Part shown: positions 1 to 6,613 of the stretch, in pieces | Layout: each line of letters starts with the position of its first letter | Position numbering within the stretch: the first letter of the stretch is position 1 | Notes under the pieces: generated by a model | Databases searched by the model: none | The model's input: only the letters and a program-made list of their open reading frames with translations | What the model was told of the DNA's origin: nothing | Source: Candidatus Komeilibacteria bacterium RIFCSPHIGHO2_01_FULL_52_14 | GTDB lineage: Bacteria; Patescibacteriota; Patescibacteriia; UBA1558; 2-01-FULL-52-15 | Assembly (NCBI GenBank): GCA_001818365.1 | Contig: MHKK01000024.1 | Coordinates: 1 to 20,312, forward strand | Direction of reading: 5' to 3' | DNA: 20,312 nt | Position numbers and translations under genes: made by a program

Positions 1-144
1 TCCAATTTCACTTCAGGAACGCTTCGCCTGATCTTTACCGATGTTTTCCGGCAGCAACTTTTGGCTCGGGAGACGACCCTACTGACCTGGGATGCCGGGC
101 ATGTCGTGCCATTGCTGTACCCGCTGCCCACGCGCTATGATTAA
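1..144 (+). CDS. C-terminal fragment of an unrecognised protein
   Basis: An open frame enters from the left edge and ends at TAA 142-144, giving the last 47 residues of a protein that begins outside the window. The visible part starts SNFTSGTLRLIFTDVFRQQL and ends PLPTRYD. It has no motif I recognise, no clear membrane segment and no cysteine. The stop lies only 10 bases before the ATG of the next gene on the same strand, so the two are probably co-transcribed. The codon choice resembles the neighbouring genes, which supports real coding, but 47 residues are too few to name a family. Confidence 0.5.
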   Translation, partial: SNFTSGTLRLIFTDVFRQQLLARETTLLTWDAGHVVPLLYPLPTRYD

Positions 145-154
145 CCGGTAACGT

Positions 155-1315
155 ATGGATGAAATAACTTCGAAACACGAAGAGCAAAAAAAGGGAGACA
201 AAGGGCCGGTTTTGGACCATCGTTTTGAGAAATTCGAGAAGGCACGCTTGAAGTTGCAGCGTTTGGCCTCTCAGAGCGAGGAGGCGTTGCTTTTGGAAGA
301 GCGCGAGCATGTCGAGCTGGGCCGTCAATGGTATATCCGCTGGGCGTTGCGCCTCTTGGTGTTAGCGGCAATCCTCACGGTTATTTTCACGCTGTGTTAT
401 TTTTTCATCGTTCCGCGTTTTGTCGTCAAACTGCCGCTTCTGGTTCGCGACACCGCCCAGGCATTCCGATCGTATAACCGTTCGATAAGCGGCACTGTCT
501 CGTTCGATCCGAACCCCGCGATTCTTACGCATCCCTCCTTTCCCCAGCCGTTCGTTCATGGCGTTACCTTCTCGACGGTCGTTACCGCAACGACGAACGT
601 CGAAGGTCTGCAGGGAACGGTCCGGATCGATGCCGACAAGGGAGCTGTCGAAGAAACCGACATCGACATCGGGTATCGGGTGGTTCGTACGGGTGCGCCC
701 GATATGGACAGCTTATTTTTCTTCGTGAACCGATGGCCGCAGTATTTGCTCTTTGCGAATCCGCTCGCGAACGAGGTCGGGACCTGGTATCGGGAGCCGG
801 TCGCGTCATCGGGCGACGATCCGTTCCGGAGCGTCAGCTGGTTTTTAGAGAGAAAAAATTTTGAGAAACGGCAGAGCAGCATGAATGTGCTCTGGCAACA
901 TGCGTTGTCGACGGGCGCATTGCAGTGGAAGATGACCGGCGTGAGTTATGACGGCGTCCGCCATACATGGCTCGCCCATATTACTTACGGGATAGAGACC
1001 GAACGCCTGCCCGTTTTCTTTGATGCCGTGCGTTCCGATCCGCTGTTTTCGTCGGATTTTCGATGGATCTTCGAGCGACCGTTAGGGCCGAAAACTTTGA
1101 AAGAGATGTTGCAAGAGAGCACGTTCCTTTCCGGAACAGTGAGCGTGGGGATTTTTGATCGGCTTGCCTACGACATCAGCCTTTCTTTTGCACTGACCGA
1201 TCCCATCGGAACGTTCGGCGGAACGCTCACTGGAAGCATCATCAATCTTCCCACGACATCAAAGATCACGGCTCCGGCGGCGTCGATTCCGGCCGATTCC
1301 CTTTTAGCCCGATGA
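155..1315 (+). CDS. Single-pass membrane protein of unknown function (386 aa)
   Basis: I do not recognise this protein. The first ~60 residues are highly charged (many Glu, Lys, Arg) and look helical or coiled-coil (about 21-58). One strongly hydrophobic membrane segment follows at about residues 62-86. The remaining ~300 residues are soluble, probably extracytoplasmic, rich in beta-prone stretches and aromatic residues, and have no cysteine pattern. Three short SGT/GGT-type turns (SGTVSF, SGTVSV, GGTLTG) may mark repeated beta-strands. The ATG at 155 follows the upstream stop by 10 bases, and no convincing Shine-Dalgarno site precedes it. Its end overlaps the convergent methyltransferase gene by 12 bases. 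An envelope or appendage-assembly role is possible but not shown. Confidence 0.8.
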   Translation: MDEITSKHEEQKKGDKGPVLDHRFEKFEKARLKLQRLASQSEEALLLEEREHVELGRQWYIRWALRLLVLAAILTVIFTLCYFFIVPRFVVKLPLLVRDTAQAFRSYNRSISGTVSFDPNPAILTHPSFPQPFVHGVTFSTVVTATTNVEGLQGTVRIDADKGAVEETDIDIGYRVVRTGAPDMDSLFFFVNRWPQYLLFANPLANEVGTWYREPVASSGDDPFRSVSWFLERKNFEKRQSSMNVLWQHALSTGALQWKMTGVSYDGVRHTWLAHITYGIETERLPVFFDAVRSDPLFSSDFRWIFERPLGPKTLKEMLQESTFLSGTVSVGIFDRLAYDISLSFALTDPIGTFGGTLTGSIINLPTTSKITAPAASIPADSLLAR

Positions 1316-1831
1316 CGATTGCCAGCGATATATATAGACCGATCTCCATTTCTCGGTGAAGACGGCGAGAGGCGATACATTTTTGATAGAAAAATTGTAC
1401 GACATGATCGTGGTTCCCGGTTTGACCTCTTTGCGCATCTTCGCGTACAGAGCGATGTTGACGGTCTCGGGTAGGCCGTAAAAATAGATGATATCGAATT
1501 GGCTCAGATCGACGGAAAACAGATCGCCGTAGTGAATATGCGCCGCACAGCGGGAATATGCCAGCGAGCGGATCCGTGCAAGAGCATACGGAAGCGGAGC
1601 CCGTTCCCACCCGTGGGCTTGCAGGCCAAAGTGACAGGCGGCCAGAAAAACGATGCGTCCATCGCCGCAGCCGAGATCAACGAATTTTAAATTTTTGCTC
1701 GGCTTGAGAGAAGAGAGAGCCGTTTTGATAAGTGCGGTCTTGGCAGGTATCCAGGGTGCAAACGAATGAAGCGCGATGATCGAGGTTATCGCCACAATGA
1801 GAACAATGCCTGCGCCTATCGCCTCGATCAT
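1304..1831 (-). CDS. Membrane-anchored class I SAM-dependent methyltransferase
   Basis: This 175-residue protein begins with a hydrophobic segment (about residues 4-22), likely a membrane anchor. A short Rossmann-type methyltransferase core follows. Motif I is VDLGCGDG at residues 51-58, the usual glycine-rich SAM-binding loop. An acidic residue in YGDLF (D103) fits motif III, and FDIIYFYGLP (112-121) fits the strand-4 region. The substrate cannot be told from the sequence; small anchored methyltransferases like this are common in Patescibacteria (known from memory). Its ATG (complement of 1829-1831) overlaps the peptidase stop as TAATG, so translation is probably coupled to the upstream cell-wall enzyme gene. 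Its 3' end overlaps the convergent 386-residue gene by 12 bases. The fold is confident; the function is unknown. Confidence 0.85.
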   Translation of the reverse strand: MIEAIGAGIVLIVAITSIIALHSFAPWIPAKTALIKTALSSLKPSKNLKFVDLGCGDGRIVFLAACHFGLQAHGWERAPLPYALARIRSLAYSRCAAHIHYGDLFSVDLSQFDIIYFYGLPETVNIALYAKMRKEVKPGTTIMSYNFSIKNVSPLAVFTEKWRSVYIYRWQSSSG

Positions 1832-3198
1832 TAGCGGAGATAATTCAGAGGATTCATGAAACGACCGTTGATGCGAACTTCAAAATGCAAATGCGGTCCG
1901 GTCGAGCGCCCGGTTGAGCCGATGAGGGCTATGACCTGCCCGCGGGTAACCGTTTCTCCGACCGCGACGAGCAGCTTAGAGTTGTGTGCGTAGAGCGTCT
2001 TGATTCCGTTGCCGTGATTGATGACGATGCGATAACCGTATCCGCCCCTGTTCCAGCCTGACTCTTCAACCTTGCCGCTCTCCGCGGCAAAAATAGGATT
2101 ACCACGTTTGTCCCCGACGTCGACACCGGTATGTCGATAGCCGAAATATTGAGTGATGCGATGGCTCAGCAAGGGCCAAAAAAGTTTCGCGCCGGTGTCC
2201 GGAGGCGGAGTGCCCGTAAAAATATCCTGAATGATGTTTGGCAGCGAAAGCCGCTGCGGCGGTCTGCTGGCTAACGTTGTCGGTTTGATGCCGCTGGGGA
2301 CTATCAGAACTTCTCCAACGCGAATATCGGAGGCATCGGCAAGTTTATTTTTGCTGATAATATTTGCGGGGTCTGCCTGATATTTTTTTGCGATGGCATT
2401 TACCGTGTCGCCCGCCTTTACCGTATGCGTCACTCCGTCCGAAGGCAAGATAGAGAGTTCCTGCCCCGGCCTGAGAGTGCTCGAGTACGAGAGATTATTT
2501 TGCCAGAGGATCGTGTTGATCGAAATATCGTACTGTTCCGCGATTATTCCGAGCGTGTCGCCCGGTCCCACGGTGTATACTTCAATTTTGTCTCTTCTGC
2601 CGACGCCTCCTGCCCCGGGCGTGGTCAGTACCGGGGCTATAACCGCGGTCTCGCCCTCCGTTGTCGCGTAGGCGCCGTCGTCATCTGCGTCCGGCAGGCC
2701 TATCACGGCGTTCAATTCGTCGGACGTCGTGACGGTATTCGGGTCGAGATACGAGAGCACACGCTGCTCCTTGCGCAACGGACCCTCCTCAAAGAGCTGT
2801 ACGATATCGACACTCGTTCCGGGGACGAGTTGGTTGATGATCTGAGTGGATTTCAGCTCTTCGGCTCCAAGTTTTTTTGCAAAAAGATTGAAGCAGACGG
2901 TCGAGACGATGAACGCGACAATGGCAAGTCGGTAGAGATACGTGGTCGCAAGCGTCAACAACCGGTGCAGGCCGGCGCTGAGGTGGGTTTTGAACCTGCG
3001 GCGCAAGCGCAGCAAGAGGAAGTACAGATTCAATACCGAATCAAGAAAAACTATTTTGAGTACGAAGAATACCCCGCGCGCACCGGTGCTCAGCGTACTG
3101 CGCAAGAAGGTTCCGACGCGCGCGGCGAGTCCTAGAGCTCCAAGAGCGAGAACGATCCCGCCGTATCGGAGAAGATTTTTGAATTTACGTATTGGCAT
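1831..3198 (-). CDS. M23 family metallopeptidase with two LysM domains and N-terminal membrane segments
   Basis: This 455-residue protein is a predicted zinc-dependent peptidoglycan endopeptidase of the lysostaphin/LytM type. Residues 1-110 hold about three hydrophobic segments (roughly 13-33, 41-64, 86-106), which would anchor it in the membrane. Two LysM peptidoglycan-binding domains follow, at about 207-252 (starting YTVGPGDTL) and 258-301 (HTVKAGDTV). The M23 catalytic domain fills about 345-455. All expected zinc and catalytic residues are present: HTGVD (H356, D360), YAH (H405) and HLHFE (H436, H438). The enzyme should therefore be active, unlike degenerate EnvC/NlpD-type regulators. 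It is the first gene of a - strand pair with the methyltransferase. The start at 3198 gives a complete hydrophobic N-terminus, although the ribosome site is weak. Confidence 0.93.
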   Translation of the reverse strand: MPIRKFKNLLRYGGIVLALGALGLAARVGTFLRSTLSTGARGVFFVLKIVFLDSVLNLYFLLLRLRRRFKTHLSAGLHRLLTLATTYLYRLAIVAFIVSTVCFNLFAKKLGAEELKSTQIINQLVPGTSVDIVQLFEEGPLRKEQRVLSYLDPNTVTTSDELNAVIGLPDADDDGAYATTEGETAVIAPVLTTPGAGGVGRRDKIEVYTVGPGDTLGIIAEQYDISINTILWQNNLSYSSTLRPGQELSILPSDGVTHTVKAGDTVNAIAKKYQADPANIISKNKLADASDIRVGEVLIVPSGIKPTTLASRPPQRLSLPNIIQDIFTGTPPPDTGAKLFWPLLSHRITQYFGYRHTGVDVGDKRGNPIFAAESGKVEESGWNRGGYGYRIVINHGNGIKTLYAHNSKLLVAVGETVTRGQVIALIGSTGRSTGPHLHFEVRINGRFMNPLNYLR

Positions 3199-3273
3199 GA
3201 TCCGCAGTGCAGCAGGCGCGCCTCGAATTTTAACGCAACTCCTGCAGATGCATAACCCCCTATCAACTCCGTG

Positions 3274-3282
3274 ATAATAACA
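3274..3282 (-). promoter_or_regulatory. Extended -10 promoter for the peptidase operon
   Basis: Read on the - strand, this is TGT followed by TATTAT, an extended -10 element (TGn plus a 5/6 match to TATAAT). No good -35 is visible at the usual distance, which fits extended -10 promoters. The predicted transcript start is near 3267, giving a leader of about 70 bases before the peptidase ATG. Prediction from consensus only. Confidence 0.45.
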
Positions 3283-3319
3283 TGGTTTTCGTTATCGTGA
3301 TTTTTTAGAAGGCGTACCA

Positions 3320-3346
3320 TTGCTACTCTCCGCATATCCGTATAAT
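3320..3346 (+). promoter_or_regulatory. Candidate upstream promoter for leuS
   Basis: A perfect TATAAT at 3341-3346 is preceded by TTGCTA at 3320-3325 (4/6 match to TTGACA) with a 15-base spacer, shorter than the ideal 17. If used, transcription would start near 3353. That would leave a leader of about 125 bases containing the right arm of the inverted repeat and the small ACGGG/CCCGT dyad. Confidence 0.4.
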
Positions 3347-3440
3347 TTTTTTACGTAGTAACACGGAGTTGTATTACGGGGCATAGCCCGTACCATACCA
3401 CAGGATTTTGGAAAAGTAAACGTTTTTCGGCCATTTCTCA

Positions 3441-3469
3441 TTGATTTTTCATATGCGCTCTGTTAGAGT
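3441..3469 (+). promoter_or_regulatory. Candidate proximal promoter giving a leaderless leuS mRNA
   Basis: TTGATT at 3441-3446 is followed after 17 bases by TAGAGT at 3464-3469, and TGT directly before it makes an extended -10. The expected start of transcription falls at about 3476-3477, exactly at the ATG chosen for leuS. The message would then have essentially no leader. If this is right, the TTG at 3441 is a promoter element and not a start codon. Confidence 0.4.
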
Positions 3470-3476
3470 GAACGCT

Positions 3477-5960
3477 ATGCCCCGCGATGAACTGCACCAT
3501 AGGTATGACCCCAAGACCGTTGAGGCGGAAGTTCAGGAAAACTGGCGACGTGAAGGGTTGTATCAGGCCGTTGATTTTGATTCTCGTCCAAAACAGTATG
3601 TGTTGGTTGAGTTCCCGTATCCGTCAGGTGAAGGATTGCATGTCGGCCATTGTTTGTCCTACGTCGCGCAGGACAGCATTGCCCGTTGGAAGCGCATGCG
3701 GGGGTACAATGTGTTGTATCCGATAGGATGGGATGCGTTCGGCCTTCCCACAGAAAATTTTGCGATCAAGAATAAAGTTAAGCCACAGGACGCGACGAAA
3801 AAAAACATAGCGAATTTTAAACGGCAGATCCAGAATCTGGGAATTTCATTTGACTGGTCCCGGGAAGTGAATACGGCGGATCCCGCATATTATAGATGGA
3901 CGCAGTGGATTTTTTTGCAGCTCTTTAAGCACGGCCTCGCTGAAAAAAAAGAGGTGCCGATCAACTGGTGCCCGAAGGATAAAATCGGTCTTGCGTTCGA
4001 AGAGGTCATTGACGGAAAATGTGAACGCTGCGGAACGCAAACGGAGCGAAGGACGATTAGGCAGTGGGTCCTAAAGATAACGCAGTATGCCGACCGGCTT
4101 ATCGATGATCTGGAGAAAGTCGATTTTTTACCGGAGATAAAACAGCAGCAAATAAACTGGATAGGCAGGAGCGAGGGAGCGGAGGTAGAATTTAAGATCA
4201 AGAATCCAGAATCTAGGAGCGAGAATCTAGAATCTAGTATTAAGGTGTTTACGACGCGGCCCGATACGTTGTTCGGGGCGACGTATTTAGTGCTGTCTCC
4301 CGAGCACGGATTGATCAAGAAGCTAGAATCTAGAATCGAGAATCTGGAAGAACTGCGGAATTATATCGCGAAAGCTTCTTCCAAAACGGACAGGGAGCGG
4401 CAGGAGTCAAAAGAAAAAACCGGCGTGGGACTGAAAGGAGTGAAAGCGATCAATCCCGTAAACAAAGAGGAAATCCCTGTCTGGATCGCCGATTATGTTC
4501 TCGGTTCATACGGCACGGGCGCCATTATGGCCGTGCCGGCGCATGACGTGCGCGATAACGAATTTGCAAAGAAGTTCCATCTCCCTCTTATCAAAGTCAT
4601 TGAGCCTGCTTCGCTAGAATTCATCCCAAACGCGCAGGCCCTTGAAGCACAAGCAGTGCCCGTGATGCATCTTGAATATGACTGCTGGATAGGGGAAGGG
4701 AAACTTGTCAATTCGGGAAAATTCAGCGGCATGTCATCTGAAAAAGCCCGCGATGCCATTACCAAATTCGCAAAAGGGGAAAAAACTGTTCAGTACAAGC
4801 TCCACGACTGGATTTTTTCGCGCCAGCACTATTGGGGCGAGCCGATCCCTATCGTCATCTGCGAAAAATGCGGTTACGTTCCGCTTGATGAAAAGGATTT
4901 ACCGCTGGAGCTGCCGGACGTCGATTATTACGAGCCGACCGATACGGGAGAATCGCCGCTCGCAAAGATCGATTCGTGGGTTTCGGTGAATTGTCCGAAA
5001 TGCGGTAACCCTGCCAAGCGCGAAACGGATACCATGCCCAACTGGGCAGGTTCCTCGTGGTACTTTCTGCGATACGCGGACCCGAAGAACGACGCGCGCA
5101 TAGCCGATCAAAAAAAGTTAACCTACTGGCTGCCCGTCGATCTCTATAACGGCGGCGCTGAGCATACGACGCTGCATTTATTGTATTCTCGTTTTTGGCA
5201 CAAGTTCCTCTACGATATCAAGGTCGTGCCGACATCCGAGCCGTACCAGCGCCGGGTTCAGCACGGTTTTATTCTTGCGCCGGACGGGCAAAAGATGTCG
5301 AAATCGCGCGGTAACGTGATTAATCCGGACGATATCATGAACAAATTCGGCGCCGATACTTTCCGGCTCTATATCCTGTTCATGGGAGAATACGATCAGA
5401 CGAAGCACTGGAACGACGACGGTGTTGCGGGTGCGTGGCGTTTTATGAAGCGTGTATGGGAGTTTTCGCATCGCGTATCCGTCGTGGTCGATGCAACCGA
5501 CGATGAGCTGGCCGTGCTGAACAGGACCATCAAGCTGATCGACGCCGATTTGGGACGGAGATCGTTTAATACCATCGTCAGTCATCTGATGATCATGCTC
5601 AACGATCTTCAAAAAAAGAGCACCATCGGTCGGAACGTACTCGAGAATATGATGCGTCTTCTGGCTCCGTTTGCGCCGCATGCGGCCGACGCGATATGGC
5701 GGAAAGTGCTTGGGCACAACAACAGCATCCACACGGAGGGGTGGCCCGAAGCCGATGCAGCCCGCTCCGAGGACAAGCACCGGATAGGGGTTCAAATAAA
5801 CGGTAGGCGTCGCGGCGAAATCACCGTGACCGATTTGATGAGCGCAGCGGAGGTCGAAGCGGTCGTCGTGGCTCTACCGGAACTTCAGAAGTACCTGAAC
5901 GGCAAGAAGCCGAAGAAGTTCATTTACGTAAAAAGTAGGATTGTCAGCATTATCGTCTGA
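3477..5960 (+). CDS. leuS: Leucyl-tRNA synthetase
   Basis: This enzyme charges tRNA-Leu with leucine in the cytoplasm and edits mischarged products. From ATG 3477 it has 827 residues, usual for bacterial LeuRS. The class I signature HVGH is at 55-58 and KMSKS at 606-610. The CP1 editing domain is present, with the threonine-rich start TTRPDTLFGATY from 259, and GTGAIMAVPAHD ending at the conserved D357. Cysteine pairs CEKCG and CPKCG before RETDTMPNW, and an earlier WCPKDK...CERCG, are zinc-ribbon-like; the first ribbon lacks one usual cysteine. The frame stays open to a TTG at 3441 and an ATG at 3453. Family N-termini fit MPRDELHHRYDP at 3477 better, and a possible -10 overlaps the longer version. 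Odd point: two heptanucleotide repeat arrays lie inside the editing-domain part. Confidence 0.97.
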   Translation: MPRDELHHRYDPKTVEAEVQENWRREGLYQAVDFDSRPKQYVLVEFPYPSGEGLHVGHCLSYVAQDSIARWKRMRGYNVLYPIGWDAFGLPTENFAIKNKVKPQDATKKNIANFKRQIQNLGISFDWSREVNTADPAYYRWTQWIFLQLFKHGLAEKKEVPINWCPKDKIGLAFEEVIDGKCERCGTQTERRTIRQWVLKITQYADRLIDDLEKVDFLPEIKQQQINWIGRSEGAEVEFKIKNPESRSENLESSIKVFTTRPDTLFGATYLVLSPEHGLIKKLESRIENLEELRNYIAKASSKTDRERQESKEKTGVGLKGVKAINPVNKEEIPVWIADYVLGSYGTGAIMAVPAHDVRDNEFAKKFHLPLIKVIEPASLEFIPNAQALEAQAVPVMHLEYDCWIGEGKLVNSGKFSGMSSEKARDAITKFAKGEKTVQYKLHDWIFSRQHYWGEPIPIVICEKCGYVPLDEKDLPLELPDVDYYEPTDTGESPLAKIDSWVSVNCPKCGNPAKRETDTMPNWAGSSWYFLRYADPKNDARIADQKKLTYWLPVDLYNGGAEHTTLHLLYSRFWHKFLYDIKVVPTSEPYQRRVQHGFILAPDGQKMSKSRGNVINPDDIMNKFGADTFRLYILFMGEYDQTKHWNDDGVAGAWRFMKRVWEFSHRVSVVVDATDDELAVLNRTIKLIDADLGRRSFNTIVSHLMIMLNDLQKKSTIGRNVLENMMRLLAPFAPHAADAIWRKVLGHNNSIHTEGWPEADAARSEDKHRIGVQINGRRRGEITVTDLMSAAEVEAVVVALPELQKYLNGKKPKKFIYVKSRIVSIIV
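4194..4242 (+). repeat. Heptanucleotide (AGAATCT) tandem array inside leuS
   Basis: Reading in sevens from 4194 gives AAGATCA, AGAATCC, AGAATCT, AGGAGCG, AGAATCT, AGAATCT and AGTATTA. Three units make 21 bases, or seven residues, so the array keeps the frame and encodes a Glu/Ser/Asn-rich stretch around ESRSENLESS just before the editing-domain start. It looks like an in-frame insertion or expansion at a tolerated surface loop. Confidence 0.75.
4318..4345 (+). repeat. Second AGAATCT heptanucleotide array inside leuS
   Basis: Four units in a row: AGAAGCT, AGAATCT, AGAATCG, AGAATCT. They encode KLESRIENLEEL-type sequence, close to the product of the first array. The two arrays are 75 bases apart in the same gene and share the repeat unit, so they probably have a common origin. 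Confidence 0.75.
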
Positions 5961-5981
5961 AAAGACGCGGTGTATACTTTT

Positions 5982-5988
5982 GAGGAGG
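5982..5988 (+). promoter_or_regulatory. Strong Shine-Dalgarno site for tsaC
   Basis: GAGGAGG ends four bases before the ATG at 5993. It is the clearest ribosome-binding site in the window, stands out against the weak sites of the other genes, and fixes the start of the following gene. Confidence 0.8.
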
Positions 5989-5992
5989 AATC

Positions 5993-6613
5993 ATGAAAGT
6001 CGTAGCGTACGAGCCGAATCATAAAGCGCAGATTTTAGCCGATGCTCTGGTCGTTCTCATGTCCGGTGGTACGGTCGTGTATCCGACAGAAACCTCCTAC
6101 GGTTTGGGTGCTGATTTTTTTTCACCACATGCGTATCGTACGGTGTATGCCGTCAAATTTCGCGGCAAAGTAAAACCGCTCCCGGTTATCGTCCCGTCCA
6201 GGCAGTATGCGGCTACGCTCGTCAAGTTTACGCCCCAGGCCTCGATACTCGCCGAACGGTATTGGCCGGGTCCTCTGACGCTTGTTCTGCCTTTTTTGTA
6301 CGGTTCGCAGTGGCCGCATCACCCCGACCGCTATCTTGCTCTTCGCGTCAGTTCGAATCCGATTGCATTTAATTTATCGCAGTCGTTCGGACGCCCGCTT
6401 ATTTCGACATCCGCAAACATCAGCGGCAGCGAGCCGGCATATACCGCGGGCGAAGCGATGGCACAGTTCAAGAGCCATGGTGTCGAACCCGATCTCATTA
6501 TTGATGCGGGAGAGATCCCGCGAACGCCGCCCTCAACGATTGTCCGTGTTGATGAATCGGGCGTGCATGTGTTGCGAAAAGGCGGTATTGACCCGATGAA
6601 AGCATTCTCATGA
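5993..6613 (+). CDS. tsaC: L-threonylcarbamoyladenylate synthase (Sua5/YciO/YrdC family)
   Basis: The enzyme makes threonylcarbamoyl-AMP from threonine, bicarbonate and ATP, the first step of the t6A37 modification of tRNAs that read ANN codons. The 206-residue length fits the short single-domain TsaC form without the C-terminal Sua5 domain. Visible motifs are YPTETSYGLG (30-39), the basic KFR...KPL stretch (55-63; a variant of the usual KxR/KPL nucleotide-binding segment), WPGPLT (91-96), STSANISG (138-145) and PSTIVR near 170-175. A strong ribosome site precedes the ATG, 32 bases after leuS. The stop overlaps the next ATG as ATGA. YciO-type paralogues share this fold, so the symbol is slightly less certain than the family. 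Confidence 0.92.
   Translation: MKVVAYEPNHKAQILADALVVLMSGGTVVYPTETSYGLGADFFSPHAYRTVYAVKFRGKVKPLPVIVPSRQYAATLVKFTPQASILAERYWPGPLTLVLPFLYGSQWPHHPDRYLALRVSSNPIAFNLSQSFGRPLISTSANISGSEPAYTAGEAMAQFKSHGVEPDLIIDAGEIPRTPPSTIVRVDESGVHVLRKGGIDPMKAFS

Larger units (their letters stand above)
3264..3371. repeat. 10-bp perfect inverted repeat in the divergent promoter region
   Basis: CAACTCCGTG at 3264-3273 is the exact reverse complement of CACGGAGTTG at 3362-3371, with an 88-base spacer. Each arm lies just downstream of one of the two opposing -10 elements. Both diverging transcripts would therefore carry CACGGAGTTG in the same sense near the 5' end. It could be a regulator half-site, an RNA-level signal or chance. 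Confidence 0.5.
3199..3476. promoter_or_regulatory. Divergent intergenic promoter region (peptidase / leuS)
   Basis: These 278 bases separate the - strand peptidase operon from the + strand leuS gene. The stretch is AT-rich compared with the coding DNA around it. It holds promoter-like elements for both directions, a 10-base inverted repeat (3264-3273 and 3362-3371), a small dyad ACGGG/CCCGT (3377-3392) and a 10-base palindrome with core GGCGCGCC (3214-3223). I see no tRNA, riboswitch or credible small gene here; short open frames crossing it lack a ribosome site. Confidence 0.7.

Noticed and set aside
2425..3135. 236-residue open frame antisense to the peptidase
   Set aside because: The peptidase has LysM and M23 motifs on the other strand. 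The antisense product is a charged, low-complexity shadow.
3214..3223. Palindrome AGGCGCGCCT upstream of the peptidase
   Set aside because: A lone 10-base palindrome in the leader has no second copy and no promoter overlap. It is noted in the region entry but not claimed as an operator.
3132..3335. 67-residue open frame on the - strand across the intergenic region
   Set aside because: It overlaps the start of the peptidase in another frame, has no ribosome site and has no recognisable protein features.
3377..3392. ACGGG/CCCGT dyad as a terminator or riboswitch stem
   Set aside because: A single five-pair stem without a T-run or further helices is too little to call either.
5178..5795. 205-residue open frame antisense to leuS
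   Set aside because: leuS has all its family motifs across this stretch. The antisense frame is a shadow of its codon pattern.
5941..5978. Possible promoter for tsaC: TTGTCA at 5941-5946 and TATACT at 5973-5978
   Set aside because: The spacer is 26 bases, far too long, and a start after TATACT would fall inside the Shine-Dalgarno site. Read-through from leuS is simpler.
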